Origin: Christensenella sp. UBA1214
Lineage (GTDB): Bacteria > Bacillota > Clostridia > Christensenellales > CAG-138
Assembly: GCA_002309375.1 (NCBI GenBank)
Contig: DBXK01000012.1
Coordinates: 48,782-81,434, forward strand
DNA: 32,653 bases
Direction: 5' to 3'
The notes under the pieces are model-generated. The model saw only the letters and a program-made list of their open reading frames with translations, did not search any database and was not told the DNA's origin. The translations under genes and the position numbers were made by a program. Shown here one piece after another: positions 15,837 through 23,450 of the stretch (positions are counted from its first letter, which is position 1; each line of letters starts with the position of its first letter).

Positions 15837-17111
15837 ATGAAAACAAAAACACAAAAGATCACAGCGGCAGTCGTCCTCACAGTCCTGGCCGTGCTTTTCA
15901 CGGCGGGCCTTTATATCGCCAACGCCGGCCCGGCGAAGGAGACAAACAAGAATTACCGCATCGACTATGAGCTCGCACGGGCAACGAAGGTCACCGACAA
16001 TTATACCGTCGATGAAGACAGCGAAGCCAACCCGCGCGGGAGCCAGAATGTCGAAGTCAAGGTGCTGACGGGGGAGCATAAGGGCGATGTGCGCACGATC
16101 CTCAATCCGCTCGGCCCGACGAACCGGAAGATCGTGAACGAGGGAAGGCTGCTGACGGTCAAGATCGAAACTTCCTTCGGCAATGCGGGCTATCAGATCA
16201 GCATCATCAACTATAATCTACTCCCGCTTCTGATAACAATGATCGCGATCTTCATTGCCGCGGTGCTGATCGTCGGAAGAAGGAAAGGCCTGATGAGCCT
16301 GATCGGCCTCGGCGCATCCCTTGCGGTGATAATTTTTTTCCTGATCCCGATGTGGCTGAAGGGCTATTCGGCGATCGGATTGACATTGATAAGCTGCGTT
16401 TTCATAACGGTGCTCTGCTTCACTCTGCTCGGCGGCATTTCGAGGAAAACCGTTTCGGCAATGCTCGGAACGGTGCTCTGCCTGCTCATTGCCTGCGCAT
16501 TCGCCTCTGTATGCGGCAGGATCGCGGGGATCTCCGGCTACAGCGACCTTATGGCGGCCGATTCGCTGCTCGCCGAAAGCCGCCAGCTCGAGGACGTGCC
16601 CCTCAATATCGGCGGGATCTTCGTTGCCGGGATCGTGATCTCCGCCCTCGGCGCGGTGATGGACGTTGCGATGAGCATCGCCTCCGCGATCGAGGAGCTT
16701 CGAACCGTGAATCCGGGCATGACCTCGCGCGAGCTGTTCAGATCCGGCATGAATGTCGGCCGCGACATGATCGGCACGATGACGAACACGCTGATCCTCG
16801 CATTCGCGGGAACTTCGCTCGCAACGATGATAATCATGTTCACCTCGAACATGAAACCGCTTCAGCTGATCAACAACGACGCGCTCATGATGGAGATCAT
16901 CCGCGGCCTCGCGGGCTCGATCGGCCTTATCGCCGCCGTCCCGCTCACAGCCGCCGTCGCCTCGGCGAAATTCGGCGGAAGCGGACCGCAGCCGCAGGAT
17001 AAAGCGCAGGCGCGCCGGAAACGGAATGAAAACGAAGCGCCGGACCGTTCGCGCAGACAGCGGCGGCAGGAGAAAAATCTTCAGCCGGACGGCGAAAATC
17101 GATCGAATTGA
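15837..17111 (+). CDS. YibE/F-family membrane protein
   Basis: A 424-residue membrane protein. One N-terminal helix (residues 8-31) is followed by an outside domain of about 100 residues with the family-typical text VLTGEHKGDVRTILNPL. Seven more helices lie between about 125 and 385, giving eight in all, and a basic, Gln/Arg-rich cytoplasmic tail closes the protein. This matches the YibE/F family, described in lactococci as an efflux-type transporter, but the substrate is not settled. The ATG at 15837 has only a weak ribosome site (CCGGAA) and no promoter of its own is visible; the gap from the previous terminator is about 20 bases. Expression by read-through from the giant gene is therefore likely. 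Confidence 0.85.
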   Translation: MKTKTQKITAAVVLTVLAVLFTAGLYIANAGPAKETNKNYRIDYELARATKVTDNYTVDEDSEANPRGSQNVEVKVLTGEHKGDVRTILNPLGPTNRKIVNEGRLLTVKIETSFGNAGYQISIINYNLLPLLITMIAIFIAAVLIVGRRKGLMSLIGLGASLAVIIFFLIPMWLKGYSAIGLTLISCVFITVLCFTLLGGISRKTVSAMLGTVLCLLIACAFASVCGRIAGISGYSDLMAADSLLAESRQLEDVPLNIGGIFVAGIVISALGAVMDVAMSIASAIEELRTVNPGMTSRELFRSGMNVGRDMIGTMTNTLILAFAGTSLATMIIMFTSNMKPLQLINNDALMMEIIRGLAGSIGLIAAVPLTAAVASAKFGGSGPQPQDKAQARRKRNENEAPDRSRRQRRQEKNLQPDGENRSN

Positions 17112-17118
17112 AAAAAAG

Positions 17119-17150
17119 ACCCGCTCCGATCGGGAAGCGGGTTTTTCTTT
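17119..17150. terminator. Bidirectional terminator between YibE/F and the epimerase gene
   Basis: ACCCGCT (17119-17125) pairs with AGCGGGT (17136-17142), with a CCGATCGG palindrome in the loop. T-runs lie on the plus side (17142-17150) and an A-run on the other (17111-17117), so it can end transcripts of both converging genes. Confidence 0.85.
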
Positions 17151-17159
17151 GCTGTTTTA

Positions 17160-18230
17160 TTATGCTTTATAGTATTCCTTGTACCATTCCGCAAAGCGCC
17201 GGAGGCCCTCGCGGATGCCGATCATCGGGCGGAAGCCGTAATCGCGTTCAAGCGCGGAGGCGTCGGCATAGGTGACGGGCACGTCGCCGGGCTGCATCGG
17301 AACGAGCTCGCGGTGCGCCTCGAAATCGTAATCGGCGGGCAGGATCTTTGCGCGGACGAGCTCCTCCTGAAGCGCTGCAATATAATCGAGGAGATTTTCG
17401 GGCGTGCCTCCGCCGATATTGTAAACGGCATAGGGCGGCAGGGGAAGTCCGTCCTCGCCGGTCAGCTTCTCCGGCGCGCCTTGCATCACGCGGTAAACGC
17501 CCTCGACGATATCGTCAACGTATGTGAAATCGCGCTTGCAGTTGCCGAAATTGAAGATCTTGATCGTTTCGCCCGCGGCAAGCTTCTTCGTGGCGCTGAA
17601 ATAGAACATATCCGGGCGCCCTGCGGGGCCGTAGACGGTGAAGAACCGAAGGCCTGTGCAGGGGATCGAATAGAGCTTTGCATAGCTGTGGGCCAGCAGC
17701 TCGTTGGATTTTTTCGTTGCGGCGTAAAGGGAAACGGGATTGTCGACCTTGTCCTCGACGCTGAAGGGGACCTTCTTGTTGCCGCCGTAAACGCTGCTCG
17801 AGGAAGCGTAAACAAGGTGCTCGACTGGATGATTGCGGCAGGCCTCGAGGATGTTGTAAAAGCCGATCAGATTGCTTTCGATATAGACGTCCGGATGGTC
17901 GATCGAATAGCGCACGCCGGCCTGCGCCGCAAGGTTGACGACGACGGCGGGGCGGTACTCTTCAAAAACGCTTTCGACGAGCGCCTTGTCGGCGATCGAA
18001 CCGCGCACGAAAACATGGCGGACGGGGGAAGATTCCGCCGCTTTTTCGATCAGACCGAGGCGGTATTCCTTCAGGCCCGGATCGTAATAATCGTTCATGT
18101 TGTCAAGGCTGACGACTGTTCCGCCGTTCATTTCGCGGAGCAGCCGAAGAGAGAGGTTCGCGCCGATGAAGCCGGGCGAGCCGGTGACGAGGATCGTTTT
18201 GCCGTTGAGGTCGATTTGCGTTTTGCCCAT
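17160..18230 (-). CDS. UDP-glucuronate 4-epimerase (NAD-dependent, SDR family)
   Basis: A 356-residue extended short-chain dehydrogenase. The NAD-binding glycine motif GSPGFIG lies at 17-23. SSSSVYGG (143-150) and YAATKKSNE, with catalytic Tyr169 and Lys173, follow. The motifs LDNMNDYYDPGLKEYRL and GLRFFTVYGPAGRPDM are hallmarks of the glucuronate epimerase branch rather than GalE. It interconverts UDP-glucuronate and UDP-galacturonate. The start has GGAGGG seven bases upstream. It diverges from a UDP-glucose 6-dehydrogenase gene that makes its substrate, which supports the assignment. A Ser-Pro replaces the usual Ala-Ala or Gly-Ala in the glycine motif; this should not prevent binding. Confidence 0.9.
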   Translation of the reverse strand: MGKTQIDLNGKTILVTGSPGFIGANLSLRLLREMNGGTVVSLDNMNDYYDPGLKEYRLGLIEKAAESSPVRHVFVRGSIADKALVESVFEEYRPAVVVNLAAQAGVRYSIDHPDVYIESNLIGFYNILEACRNHPVEHLVYASSSSVYGGNKKVPFSVEDKVDNPVSLYAATKKSNELLAHSYAKLYSIPCTGLRFFTVYGPAGRPDMFYFSATKKLAAGETIKIFNFGNCKRDFTYVDDIVEGVYRVMQGAPEKLTGEDGLPLPPYAVYNIGGGTPENLLDYIAALQEELVRAKILPADYDFEAHRELVPMQPGDVPVTYADASALERDYGFRPMIGIREGLRRFAEWYKEYYKA

Positions 18231-18266
18231 TTTACCCTCCGCTGCGGTTTTGCATTTCCAAACTTT

Positions 18267-18296
18267 ATGTTACCATTTTTATGCTGCTCCGGTCAA
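18267..18296 (-). promoter_or_regulatory. Promoter of the epimerase gene
   Basis: Minus strand TTGACC (18291-18296), 18-base spacer, TAACAT (18267-18272). Confidence 0.6.
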
Positions 18297-18334
18297 GAGA
18301 AAAATATCGGAAAGGCGCATCCGGCAAATAATCC

Positions 18335-18363
18335 TTGCTATCAGCGGTTTTTTGTGATATTAT
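18335..18363 (+). promoter_or_regulatory. Promoter of the UDP-glucose dehydrogenase gene
   Basis: TTGCTA (18335-18340), 17-base spacer, TATTAT (18358-18363). The transcript would begin near 18370, which rules out the upstream in-frame ATG at 18374 as a well-served start. Confidence 0.65.
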
Positions 18364-18397
18364 TAACTGATTTATGACGAACGGGAGGTTCCCATCC

Positions 18398-19639
18398 ATG
18401 AATAAAAAGATCACCGTCGCCGGCACCGGTTATGTCGGCCTTTCCCTCGCGGTGCTGCTCGCCCAGCATAACGCCGTGACCGCCGTCGATATCGTTCCCG
18501 AAAAAGTCGAAAAGATCAATGCGTTCGTTTCGCCGATCCAGGATGAATACATCGAAAAATTCCTTGAAGAGGCGAAGGCGGGGGAAAGGAAGCTCGACCT
18601 CAAAGCGACGCTGGACGGCGAAAAGGCGTATCGGGACGCGGAGTTCGTCATCATCGCCGCGCCGACGAATTACGACCCGCAGAAGAATTTCTTCGACTGC
18701 TCCGCCGTTGAATCAGTGATCGAGCTCGTAAGATCAGTCAATCCCTCGGCGATAATGGTCATCAAATCCACGATTCCCGTCGGCTATACCGAAAAGGTCC
18801 GCGAAAAATACGGCGAAAACATCATCTTCAGCCCGGAATTCCTGCGCGAATCGAAGGCGCTCTACGATAATCTCTATCCCTCCCGCATAATCGTTTCCTG
18901 CAACGAGGCGACGAGCGAAAAGGCGGAGGAGTTCGCGGAGCTTTTGAAGGAAGGCGCCGAAAAGAAGGATGTCCCGATCCTCTTCATGGGCTTCACCGAA
19001 GCCGAGGCCGTCAAGCTCTTTGCGAATACCTATCTCGCCCTCCGCGTGAGCTTCTTCAACGAGCTCGATACCTACGCCGAAATGAAGGGGCTTTCCACCC
19101 GCAATATCATCGACGGCGTCTGCCTCGATCCGCGCATCGGTTCGCATTACAACAACCCCTCCTTCGGTTACGGCGGCTACTGCCTGCCGAAGGATACGAA
19201 GCAGCTGCTCGCGAATTATCAGGACGTACCGGAAAACCTGATCGGCGCGATCGTCGAGAGCAACCGCACCAGGAAGGATTTCATCGCCGACCGAGTGCTC
19301 GCGAAGGCCGGCTACTATACTGCGAGCTCGATGTGGAACGCCGCGAAGGAGCGCCCGCTGACCGTCGGCGTCTTCCGCCTCACAATGAAGGCGAACAGCG
19401 ATAACTTCCGCCAGAGCAGCATCCAGGGCGTCATGAAGCGCATCAAGGCGAAGGGCGCGACCGTGATCATCTATGAGCCCACCCTTCCGGACGGAACGAC
19501 CTTCTTCGGCAGCCTCGTCGTGAACGATATCGAAAGGTTCAAGCAGGGCTCGGATGCGATCATCGCGAACCGCTATGAAAGCGCGCTCGACGATGTTGCA
19601 GACAAGGTCTATACAAGGGATATCTTCAGAAGAGACTGA
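18398..19639 (+). CDS. ugd: UDP-glucose 6-dehydrogenase
   Basis: A 413-residue enzyme of the short UDP-glucose dehydrogenase class. It oxidises UDP-glucose to UDP-glucuronate with two NAD+. The N-terminal Rossmann motif GTGYVGLS lies at 9-16, IKSTIPVGYTE at 122-132, FSPEFLRE at 144-151, and the active-site cysteine is Cys262 in YGGYCLPKDTKQL. The ATG at 18398 is chosen over the one at 18374 because GGGAGG stands about ten bases before it and the protein then starts MNKKITVAGTGYVG, as relatives do. The divergent epimerase gene would carry the product on to UDP-galacturonate. No glycosyltransferase or capsule export gene is next to the pair. Confidence 0.92.
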   Translation: MNKKITVAGTGYVGLSLAVLLAQHNAVTAVDIVPEKVEKINAFVSPIQDEYIEKFLEEAKAGERKLDLKATLDGEKAYRDAEFVIIAAPTNYDPQKNFFDCSAVESVIELVRSVNPSAIMVIKSTIPVGYTEKVREKYGENIIFSPEFLRESKALYDNLYPSRIIVSCNEATSEKAEEFAELLKEGAEKKDVPILFMGFTEAEAVKLFANTYLALRVSFFNELDTYAEMKGLSTRNIIDGVCLDPRIGSHYNNPSFGYGGYCLPKDTKQLLANYQDVPENLIGAIVESNRTRKDFIADRVLAKAGYYTASSMWNAAKERPLTVGVFRLTMKANSDNFRQSSIQGVMKRIKAKGATVIIYEPTLPDGTTFFGSLVVNDIERFKQGSDAIIANRYESALDDVADKVYTRDIFRRD

Positions 19640-19654
19640 TAAACTTAAACGATC

Positions 19655-19682
19655 GGAGCGGCGCATGCCGCTCCTTTTTTAT
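19655..19682 (+). terminator. Rho-independent terminator after ugd
   Basis: GGAGCGGC (19655-19662) pairs perfectly with GCCGCTCC (19667-19674) around loop GCAT, followed by six T. Confidence 0.92.
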
Positions 19683-19710
19683 TGCGTTTTCGCCGGTTTT
19701 ATGGTATAAT
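19682..19710 (+). promoter_or_regulatory. Promoter of the tail-fibre-like gene
   Basis: TTGCGT (19682-19687), 17-base spacer, TATAAT (19705-19710). The -35 box starts directly after the T-run of the ugd terminator. Confidence 0.7.
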
Positions 19711-19716
19711 AATAAT

Positions 19717-19939
19717 AGAGCGGGGCGCACAGGCCGGCCCTTAAACAGCATTTCTTTGAAAAAACCTCAAAAGCTTAAGATCGATGCCGGAGTCTTTTTT
19801 GCCGTGCCCGCTTTTTCATATCATCATACTTTTCGGAGAATCAATCGAATATTCCAATCAACCGGGGAAGCGGGAAGCAGGCAGCGCTTTTTCGCCGGAG
19901 CCGTCCGAAAGGGAACAAATCTTCAAATCGGAGTTAATT
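19717..19939 (+). promoter_or_regulatory. Long untranslated leader of the tail-fibre-like gene
   Basis: About 223 bases lie between the predicted transcript start and the ATG at 19940. The reading frame of the gene is open from 19784, but no start in this part has a good ribosome site, and the encoded text (low-complexity, no relation to the N-terminal domain) does not look like protein. I see no known riboswitch and no strong terminator; a few T-runs and GC-rich patches occur. Confidence 0.4.
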
Positions 19940-22510
19940 ATGGAAAACAGTATTTTAACAGTCACGGTACGCAATAAAGTGCCGTCGGTTTCATTTGGAG
20001 AATACCTCGTCTCCGAAAACACGGGCTACCGGATCAGGTTCGATTTCGACCGGGAATGGGAAGCCCATTACGTCAAGATCGCTCATTTCGACATGGGCGG
20101 CTGGCAGTATGAAAAGCAGTTCACGGGAAATACGGTCGACGTGCCGCTGCTGCCCTCGGATATCACCGAAATCAAGCTCGGCGTGATCGCGGGCGACCTC
20201 ACCACAACGAGCGCGGTCACGATCCCCGTTTATGATTCGATCCTTACCGGCGCGCAGCCGACGAGCACGGAGGATGCGGCGGAGCTTGCCCGCGTCCGCG
20301 CAGAGGCAGAAAGGGTAGCCGCAGAACAGGCGAGAGTGACGGCGGAAAACGGCCGTGCCGCCGCCGAACAGCAGCGCGTAAATGCCGAAAATGCGAGGAT
20401 CGCCGCGGAATCGGCACGCGCTTCCGCAGAGAGCACCCGCGTTTCGAACGAGGCAACGCGCGTCGCCAACGAGAATGCCCGCATCAGCGCGGAGAATGCG
20501 CGTCAGTCTGCGGAAACCGCGAGACAGAGCGCGGAAACGCTCCGGGCGGCAGCGGAGGTGCTCCGCAGGAGCGAGGAGAGCACGCGGATACAGAATGAAC
20601 AGAACCGCATCGCGGCGGAGGAGCTGAGGGCATCCGCGGAAAGCACACGCGTTACTAATGAAAATGCGAGGATCAGCGCCGAAAGCAGCCGCGCCGATGC
20701 GGAAACAGCGCGCAGGTCCGCTGAAACGGCAAGGGCATCCGCCGAAACCGCGAGAGCGGAGGCGGAAACGGCAAGAGCCGCAGCGGAGGCTGCCCGCGTG
20801 CAGGCGGAGAGCGAACGCGCAGCGGCAATGGAAAGCTTTGTCTCTGCCGTGAACGCTTATGCCTGCGCAAACGACGTCTTCAATGTGCCGTATCTGATCA
20901 GCGAATACGGCACCTCCGAGGCCTTCCGCCTCTTTGCGGGGGCGAACGCACCTTTGGACGGACTGACGAACGCCTGCCTGCGCTTTTTCGGCGCCGCATC
21001 CGCCGCATCGGGCGGAACATACACCTCGCAGTTCAGCCGCTATAATTCGAGCAGCAGTACGCAGGGCGTGAAAAAGGACGCCAACGCACAGCTCGTCTGC
21101 GAGCCCTCAACGAACAGCACGGCCGGCCGCGACGATTACAGCGACCTGCCGCTCTTCGCCTGCTTCGACTGCAATTATACGATCGACGCACAGACCCTTG
21201 AGCCGGTCATCCACGCAGTCAAGGGCGTATACGGCAATTTCAGCAATTCGCCCTCGAACAGCCTTGTAGGGGTATTGCAGATGACGGGCTGGGTCAAGCG
21301 AACATCAGCCGAGACGACGAAGACCGTTGAATACGCGGCTGTGAAGAAGGATTCCGACTTCAAGCCTCTTCCGGAATCCGTTCGCGCCGGCAGCAACAGC
21401 GTCCGACCGTTCGTGATCCATGCGAAATATGCCGCCGGTTATAATTCCGCAGGCAAATTTTCAAGCGTCTCCGGCGTTCAGCCGATCGTCGCGCGCTCCG
21501 GTTCCGCCGCCAACGGCTCAACGAGCCATGATGCCCAGGTCACAGCCTGGCGCGAATGGGGCAGCCAATACGCCGGCTCGAGCATCTGTGACGCCGCATT
21601 CTGCCAGCTGATGCTGGAGATCAAGTATGCAGTTCTCGGCAATTCCGCCGTAATGAAGGGCTGCTGCAGCTATTCCGAAGCAGAAAAAGCCGCCGCAAGC
21701 GAAACCGGCGTGAAGCGCGTGCTTCTGACGGCGCAGCAGGCAGCGAAATTCCCCGTCGGATGCTCGGTTTCCCTCGGCACGGGCACACAGCGAAACGACA
21801 GCTCGAGCTGCGATGTCTGCGATGCCGTAAAGGTGCTTTCCGTTGAGGATGTGACAGTCGGCGGCACTGCCCTGAAGGCGCTCAACCTCGACGCGGAAAC
21901 TGCCTTCAGCGTGACTGCGGATTCGACTTATGTCGTTTCCCAGCCGTGGGCGACCGGCGCGACGGACGCAGTGCTCGGAAATGACGGAAGCCCATATGAT
22001 AATCTCAGCGGCATCGAACCCTTCAAGCTTCAGGGCATCGAGCTGATGATCGGCGTGCAGGAGATCGCCGCGGACACGACATTCCGCGTTTCGAACGGCA
22101 CGAACACCGTTTATGTCAACAGGCGCGCCGCAGATATCCGCAGCGGAAGCATCGGCGAAAACGCAGCTTTGATCGGAACGGTCACGAGGGCCTCGAACGG
22201 TTGGCGCTATATCAAGGAGCTGCATTGGTCCAACAACGATCCCGATTATTATATGCTGCCCGCCAATACCGGCGCCACGGCAACAACGGGCTACTGCGCG
22301 GCAACAATGTACCTCGCCGTTTCGACTTCCAACTCGTATGCATATGAATGGATCGCATACGGAAGCATGCTTTCCGGCGATTATGCCGGCCTTGCTTATG
22401 TCAACATGACCAACCGCACGAATTACATGCAGCAGCTTTCGGGCGCAAGAGCCTGCGGATCCGCCGGCAACCGCGGCATTTACAGCGAAGGGAACGCGCT
22501 TTCTGATTGA
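19940..22510 (+). CDS. Orphan phage tail-fibre / baseplate-type receptor-binding protein
   Basis: An 856-residue protein started at ATG 19940, seven bases after GGAG. Residues 1-104 form a beta domain with VTVRNKVPSV, FDFDREWEAHYVKIAHF, GVIAGDLTTTSAVTIPV and SILTG. This layout is common at the N-terminus of tail-fibre or baseplate proteins of gut Firmicutes phages. Residues 113-302 are an almost unbroken heptad series of AExxR units, a long trimer-type coiled coil. The rest (303-856) is Ser/Ala/Cys-rich and contains AWREWGSQYAGSSICDAAF, ETGVKRVLLTAQQA and a C-terminal GARACGSAGNRGIYSEG. I recall similar text in phage receptor-binding tips, possibly of C-type-lectin fold. No signal peptide, no other phage gene and no reverse transcriptase are present in the window. 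It may be a domesticated adhesin, a tailocin part or a phage remnant. Confidence 0.75.
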   Translation: MENSILTVTVRNKVPSVSFGEYLVSENTGYRIRFDFDREWEAHYVKIAHFDMGGWQYEKQFTGNTVDVPLLPSDITEIKLGVIAGDLTTTSAVTIPVYDSILTGAQPTSTEDAAELARVRAEAERVAAEQARVTAENGRAAAEQQRVNAENARIAAESARASAESTRVSNEATRVANENARISAENARQSAETARQSAETLRAAAEVLRRSEESTRIQNEQNRIAAEELRASAESTRVTNENARISAESSRADAETARRSAETARASAETARAEAETARAAAEAARVQAESERAAAMESFVSAVNAYACANDVFNVPYLISEYGTSEAFRLFAGANAPLDGLTNACLRFFGAASAASGGTYTSQFSRYNSSSSTQGVKKDANAQLVCEPSTNSTAGRDDYSDLPLFACFDCNYTIDAQTLEPVIHAVKGVYGNFSNSPSNSLVGVLQMTGWVKRTSAETTKTVEYAAVKKDSDFKPLPESVRAGSNSVRPFVIHAKYAAGYNSAGKFSSVSGVQPIVARSGSAANGSTSHDAQVTAWREWGSQYAGSSICDAAFCQLMLEIKYAVLGNSAVMKGCCSYSEAEKAAASETGVKRVLLTAQQAAKFPVGCSVSLGTGTQRNDSSSCDVCDAVKVLSVEDVTVGGTALKALNLDAETAFSVTADSTYVVSQPWATGATDAVLGNDGSPYDNLSGIEPFKLQGIELMIGVQEIAADTTFRVSNGTNTVYVNRRAADIRSGSIGENAALIGTVTRASNGWRYIKELHWSNNDPDYYMLPANTGATATTGYCAATMYLAVSTSNSYAYEWIAYGSMLSGDYAGLAYVNMTNRTNYMQQLSGARACGSAGNRGIYSEGNALSD
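20280..20840 (+). repeat. Heptad repeat region (coiled coil) in the tail-fibre-like gene
   Basis: About 27 successive seven-residue units (21 bases each) of the form AE(N/S/T)AR(I/A/Q)S. The DNA units differ in synonymous positions, so this is an old repeat rather than a fresh tandem array. Confidence 0.85.
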
Positions 22511-22551
22511 GCCTGAGCTTCACTCCGCGTGCAATACCGCCCATATCGGCA

Positions 22552-22580
22552 TTGACACCGGCAGGATAAAAGTGTACAAT
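22552..22580 (+). promoter_or_regulatory. Promoter of the PqqD-like operon
   Basis: TTGACA (22552-22557), 17-base spacer, TACAAT (22575-22580). Confidence 0.8.
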
Positions 22581-22590
22581 TCAATTAAGA

Positions 22591-22615
22591 GGAGCGGGGG
22601 AGTTTCCTCCGCTCC
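22591..22615 (+). promoter_or_regulatory. 5'-proximal leader hairpin of the PqqD-like operon
   Basis: GGAGCGGGGGA (22591-22601) pairs with TCCTCCGCTCC (22605-22615), 11 base pairs including one wobble around a three-base loop, a few bases from the predicted transcript start. There is no T-run after it and the ribosome site lies 25 bases further on, so it is not a terminator; mRNA protection is the simplest guess. Confidence 0.55.
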
Positions 22616-22652
22616 CGCCACACTGCCCGAAAGAGGCGAAAGGAGCGTTATT

Positions 22653-22913
22653 ATGAAGCTCAATAAAGAATTCATCAACCACAATACCGGTAAGGAATCG
22701 ATCCTCGTTCCGACCGGCGCCGCGGGCTTCTTCGGCCTTGTGAAGGGCAATGCGACCTTCGGCGCGATCCTCGAGCTGCTCGAAAAGGAGCGCACCGAGG
22801 AGGAGATCGTCGATACGCTTTCCGAGCGCTTTGACGGGCCGAAGGAAAAGATCGCGGCGGATGTTTCCCGCGCGGTCGCAGAGCTCAAAAAGATCGGCGC
22901 GATCGATGATTGA
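22653..22913 (+). CDS. PqqD-like small protein
   Basis: An 86-residue soluble protein, MKLNKEFINHNTGKESILVPTG at its start and ending VAELKKIGAIDD. The layout (two or three N-terminal strands, then helices with NATFGAILELLEKERTEEEIVDTLSERF) is that of the PqqD family, the winged-helix fold also called RiPP recognition element. Members bind leader peptides for radical SAM maturases in PQQ and other peptide pathways. Here no radical SAM maturase and no precursor peptide gene is adjacent, so the partner is unknown. AAGGAG lies eight bases before the ATG; the longer open frame from 22572 crosses the leader hairpin and is rejected. The next gene follows after 33 bases in the same operon. Confidence 0.82.
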   Translation: MKLNKEFINHNTGKESILVPTGAAGFFGLVKGNATFGAILELLEKERTEEEIVDTLSERFDGPKEKIAADVSRAVAELKKIGAIDD

Positions 22914-22946
22914 ACCGAAAATGATCCCGACAGAAAGGACGTTCAT

Positions 22947-23450
22947 ATGAAATACACATCCGCAGAAGCCGCAAAGCTGCTCCGTTCGCTGAACGAGGAG
23001 CATGATACAATCCTTCTCCGCGAGAACCAGAGCAAGAGCTTCGTCGCCGCGCTTTCGGAGGATATCGAATCCGTCCGCCCGGAGTATGATTACGAAGCCA
23101 CGCAGAAAAAGCTCGAAGAAACCGAGCGGAAGATCCGCGCCGTCAAGCACGCGATCAACCTTTTCAACGCAACGCATAAGGTCCCGGGCTTCGATATGAC
23201 GATCGACGAAGTGCTCGTCTATATCCCGCAGCTCTCCGCCCGCAAGAACCGCCTTGCTCAGCTTGCCGGCGTTCTGCCGAAGAGCAGGGAGCGCGTCGCG
23301 CCGCAGAGCAGCGTCATCGATTACCGCTACGCCAATTACGACGTCACGAGGGCGGGCATCGAAGCGAAGCAGGCCTCCGACCTTCTTGCGAAGGTCCAGA
23401 CCGCGCTCGACGTTGTGAACACGACCGAAACAATGGAGATCGAATTCTGA
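22947..23450 (+). CDS. Helical protein of unknown function (DIP1984/septicolysin-like?)
   Basis: A 167-residue soluble protein, mostly alpha-helical. The first half is a charged coiled-coil-like stretch (residues 1-65). The central block NLFNATHKVPGFDMTIDEVLVYIPQLSARKNRLAQL and the tail ALDVVNTTETMEIEF look strongly conserved in type. The arrangement of a long helical hairpin around an 'N-x-T-N' turn recalls the DIP1984/septicolysin-like family, but I am not certain of that. A ribosome site AGAAAGGA precedes the ATG. It shares an operon with the PqqD-like gene. No catalytic motif is visible and no function is proposed. Confidence 0.7.
   Translation: MKYTSAEAAKLLRSLNEEHDTILLRENQSKSFVAALSEDIESVRPEYDYEATQKKLEETERKIRAVKHAINLFNATHKVPGFDMTIDEVLVYIPQLSARKNRLAQLAGVLPKSRERVAPQSSVIDYRYANYDVTRAGIEAKQASDLLAKVQTALDVVNTTETMEIEF

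Noticed and set aside
13134..16079. Open frame of 981 codons antisense to the dockerin/PHP and YibE/F genes
   Set aside because: It spans two well-supported genes and a terminator, is Val/Asp/Ala-rich without any motif, and has no ribosome site. It is a codon-bias shadow.
19784..19939. N-terminal extension of the tail-fibre-like protein
   Set aside because: The frame is open, but the extra residues do not match the domain that begins at MENSILTVTV, and the ribosome site favours 19940.
19717..19939. Riboswitch in the long leader
   Set aside because: No known aptamer core and no terminator or anti-terminator pair could be recognised.
20280..20840. CRISPR-like or tandem DNA array in the 21-base periodic stretch
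   Set aside because: The period is coding: seven-residue heptads with synonymous differences between units and no spacers.
22511..22652. Diversity-generating retroelement template repeat just after the tail-fibre-like gene
   Set aside because: I compared the region after the stop with the C-terminal coding segment and saw no near-copy; the space holds only the next promoter and leader hairpin.
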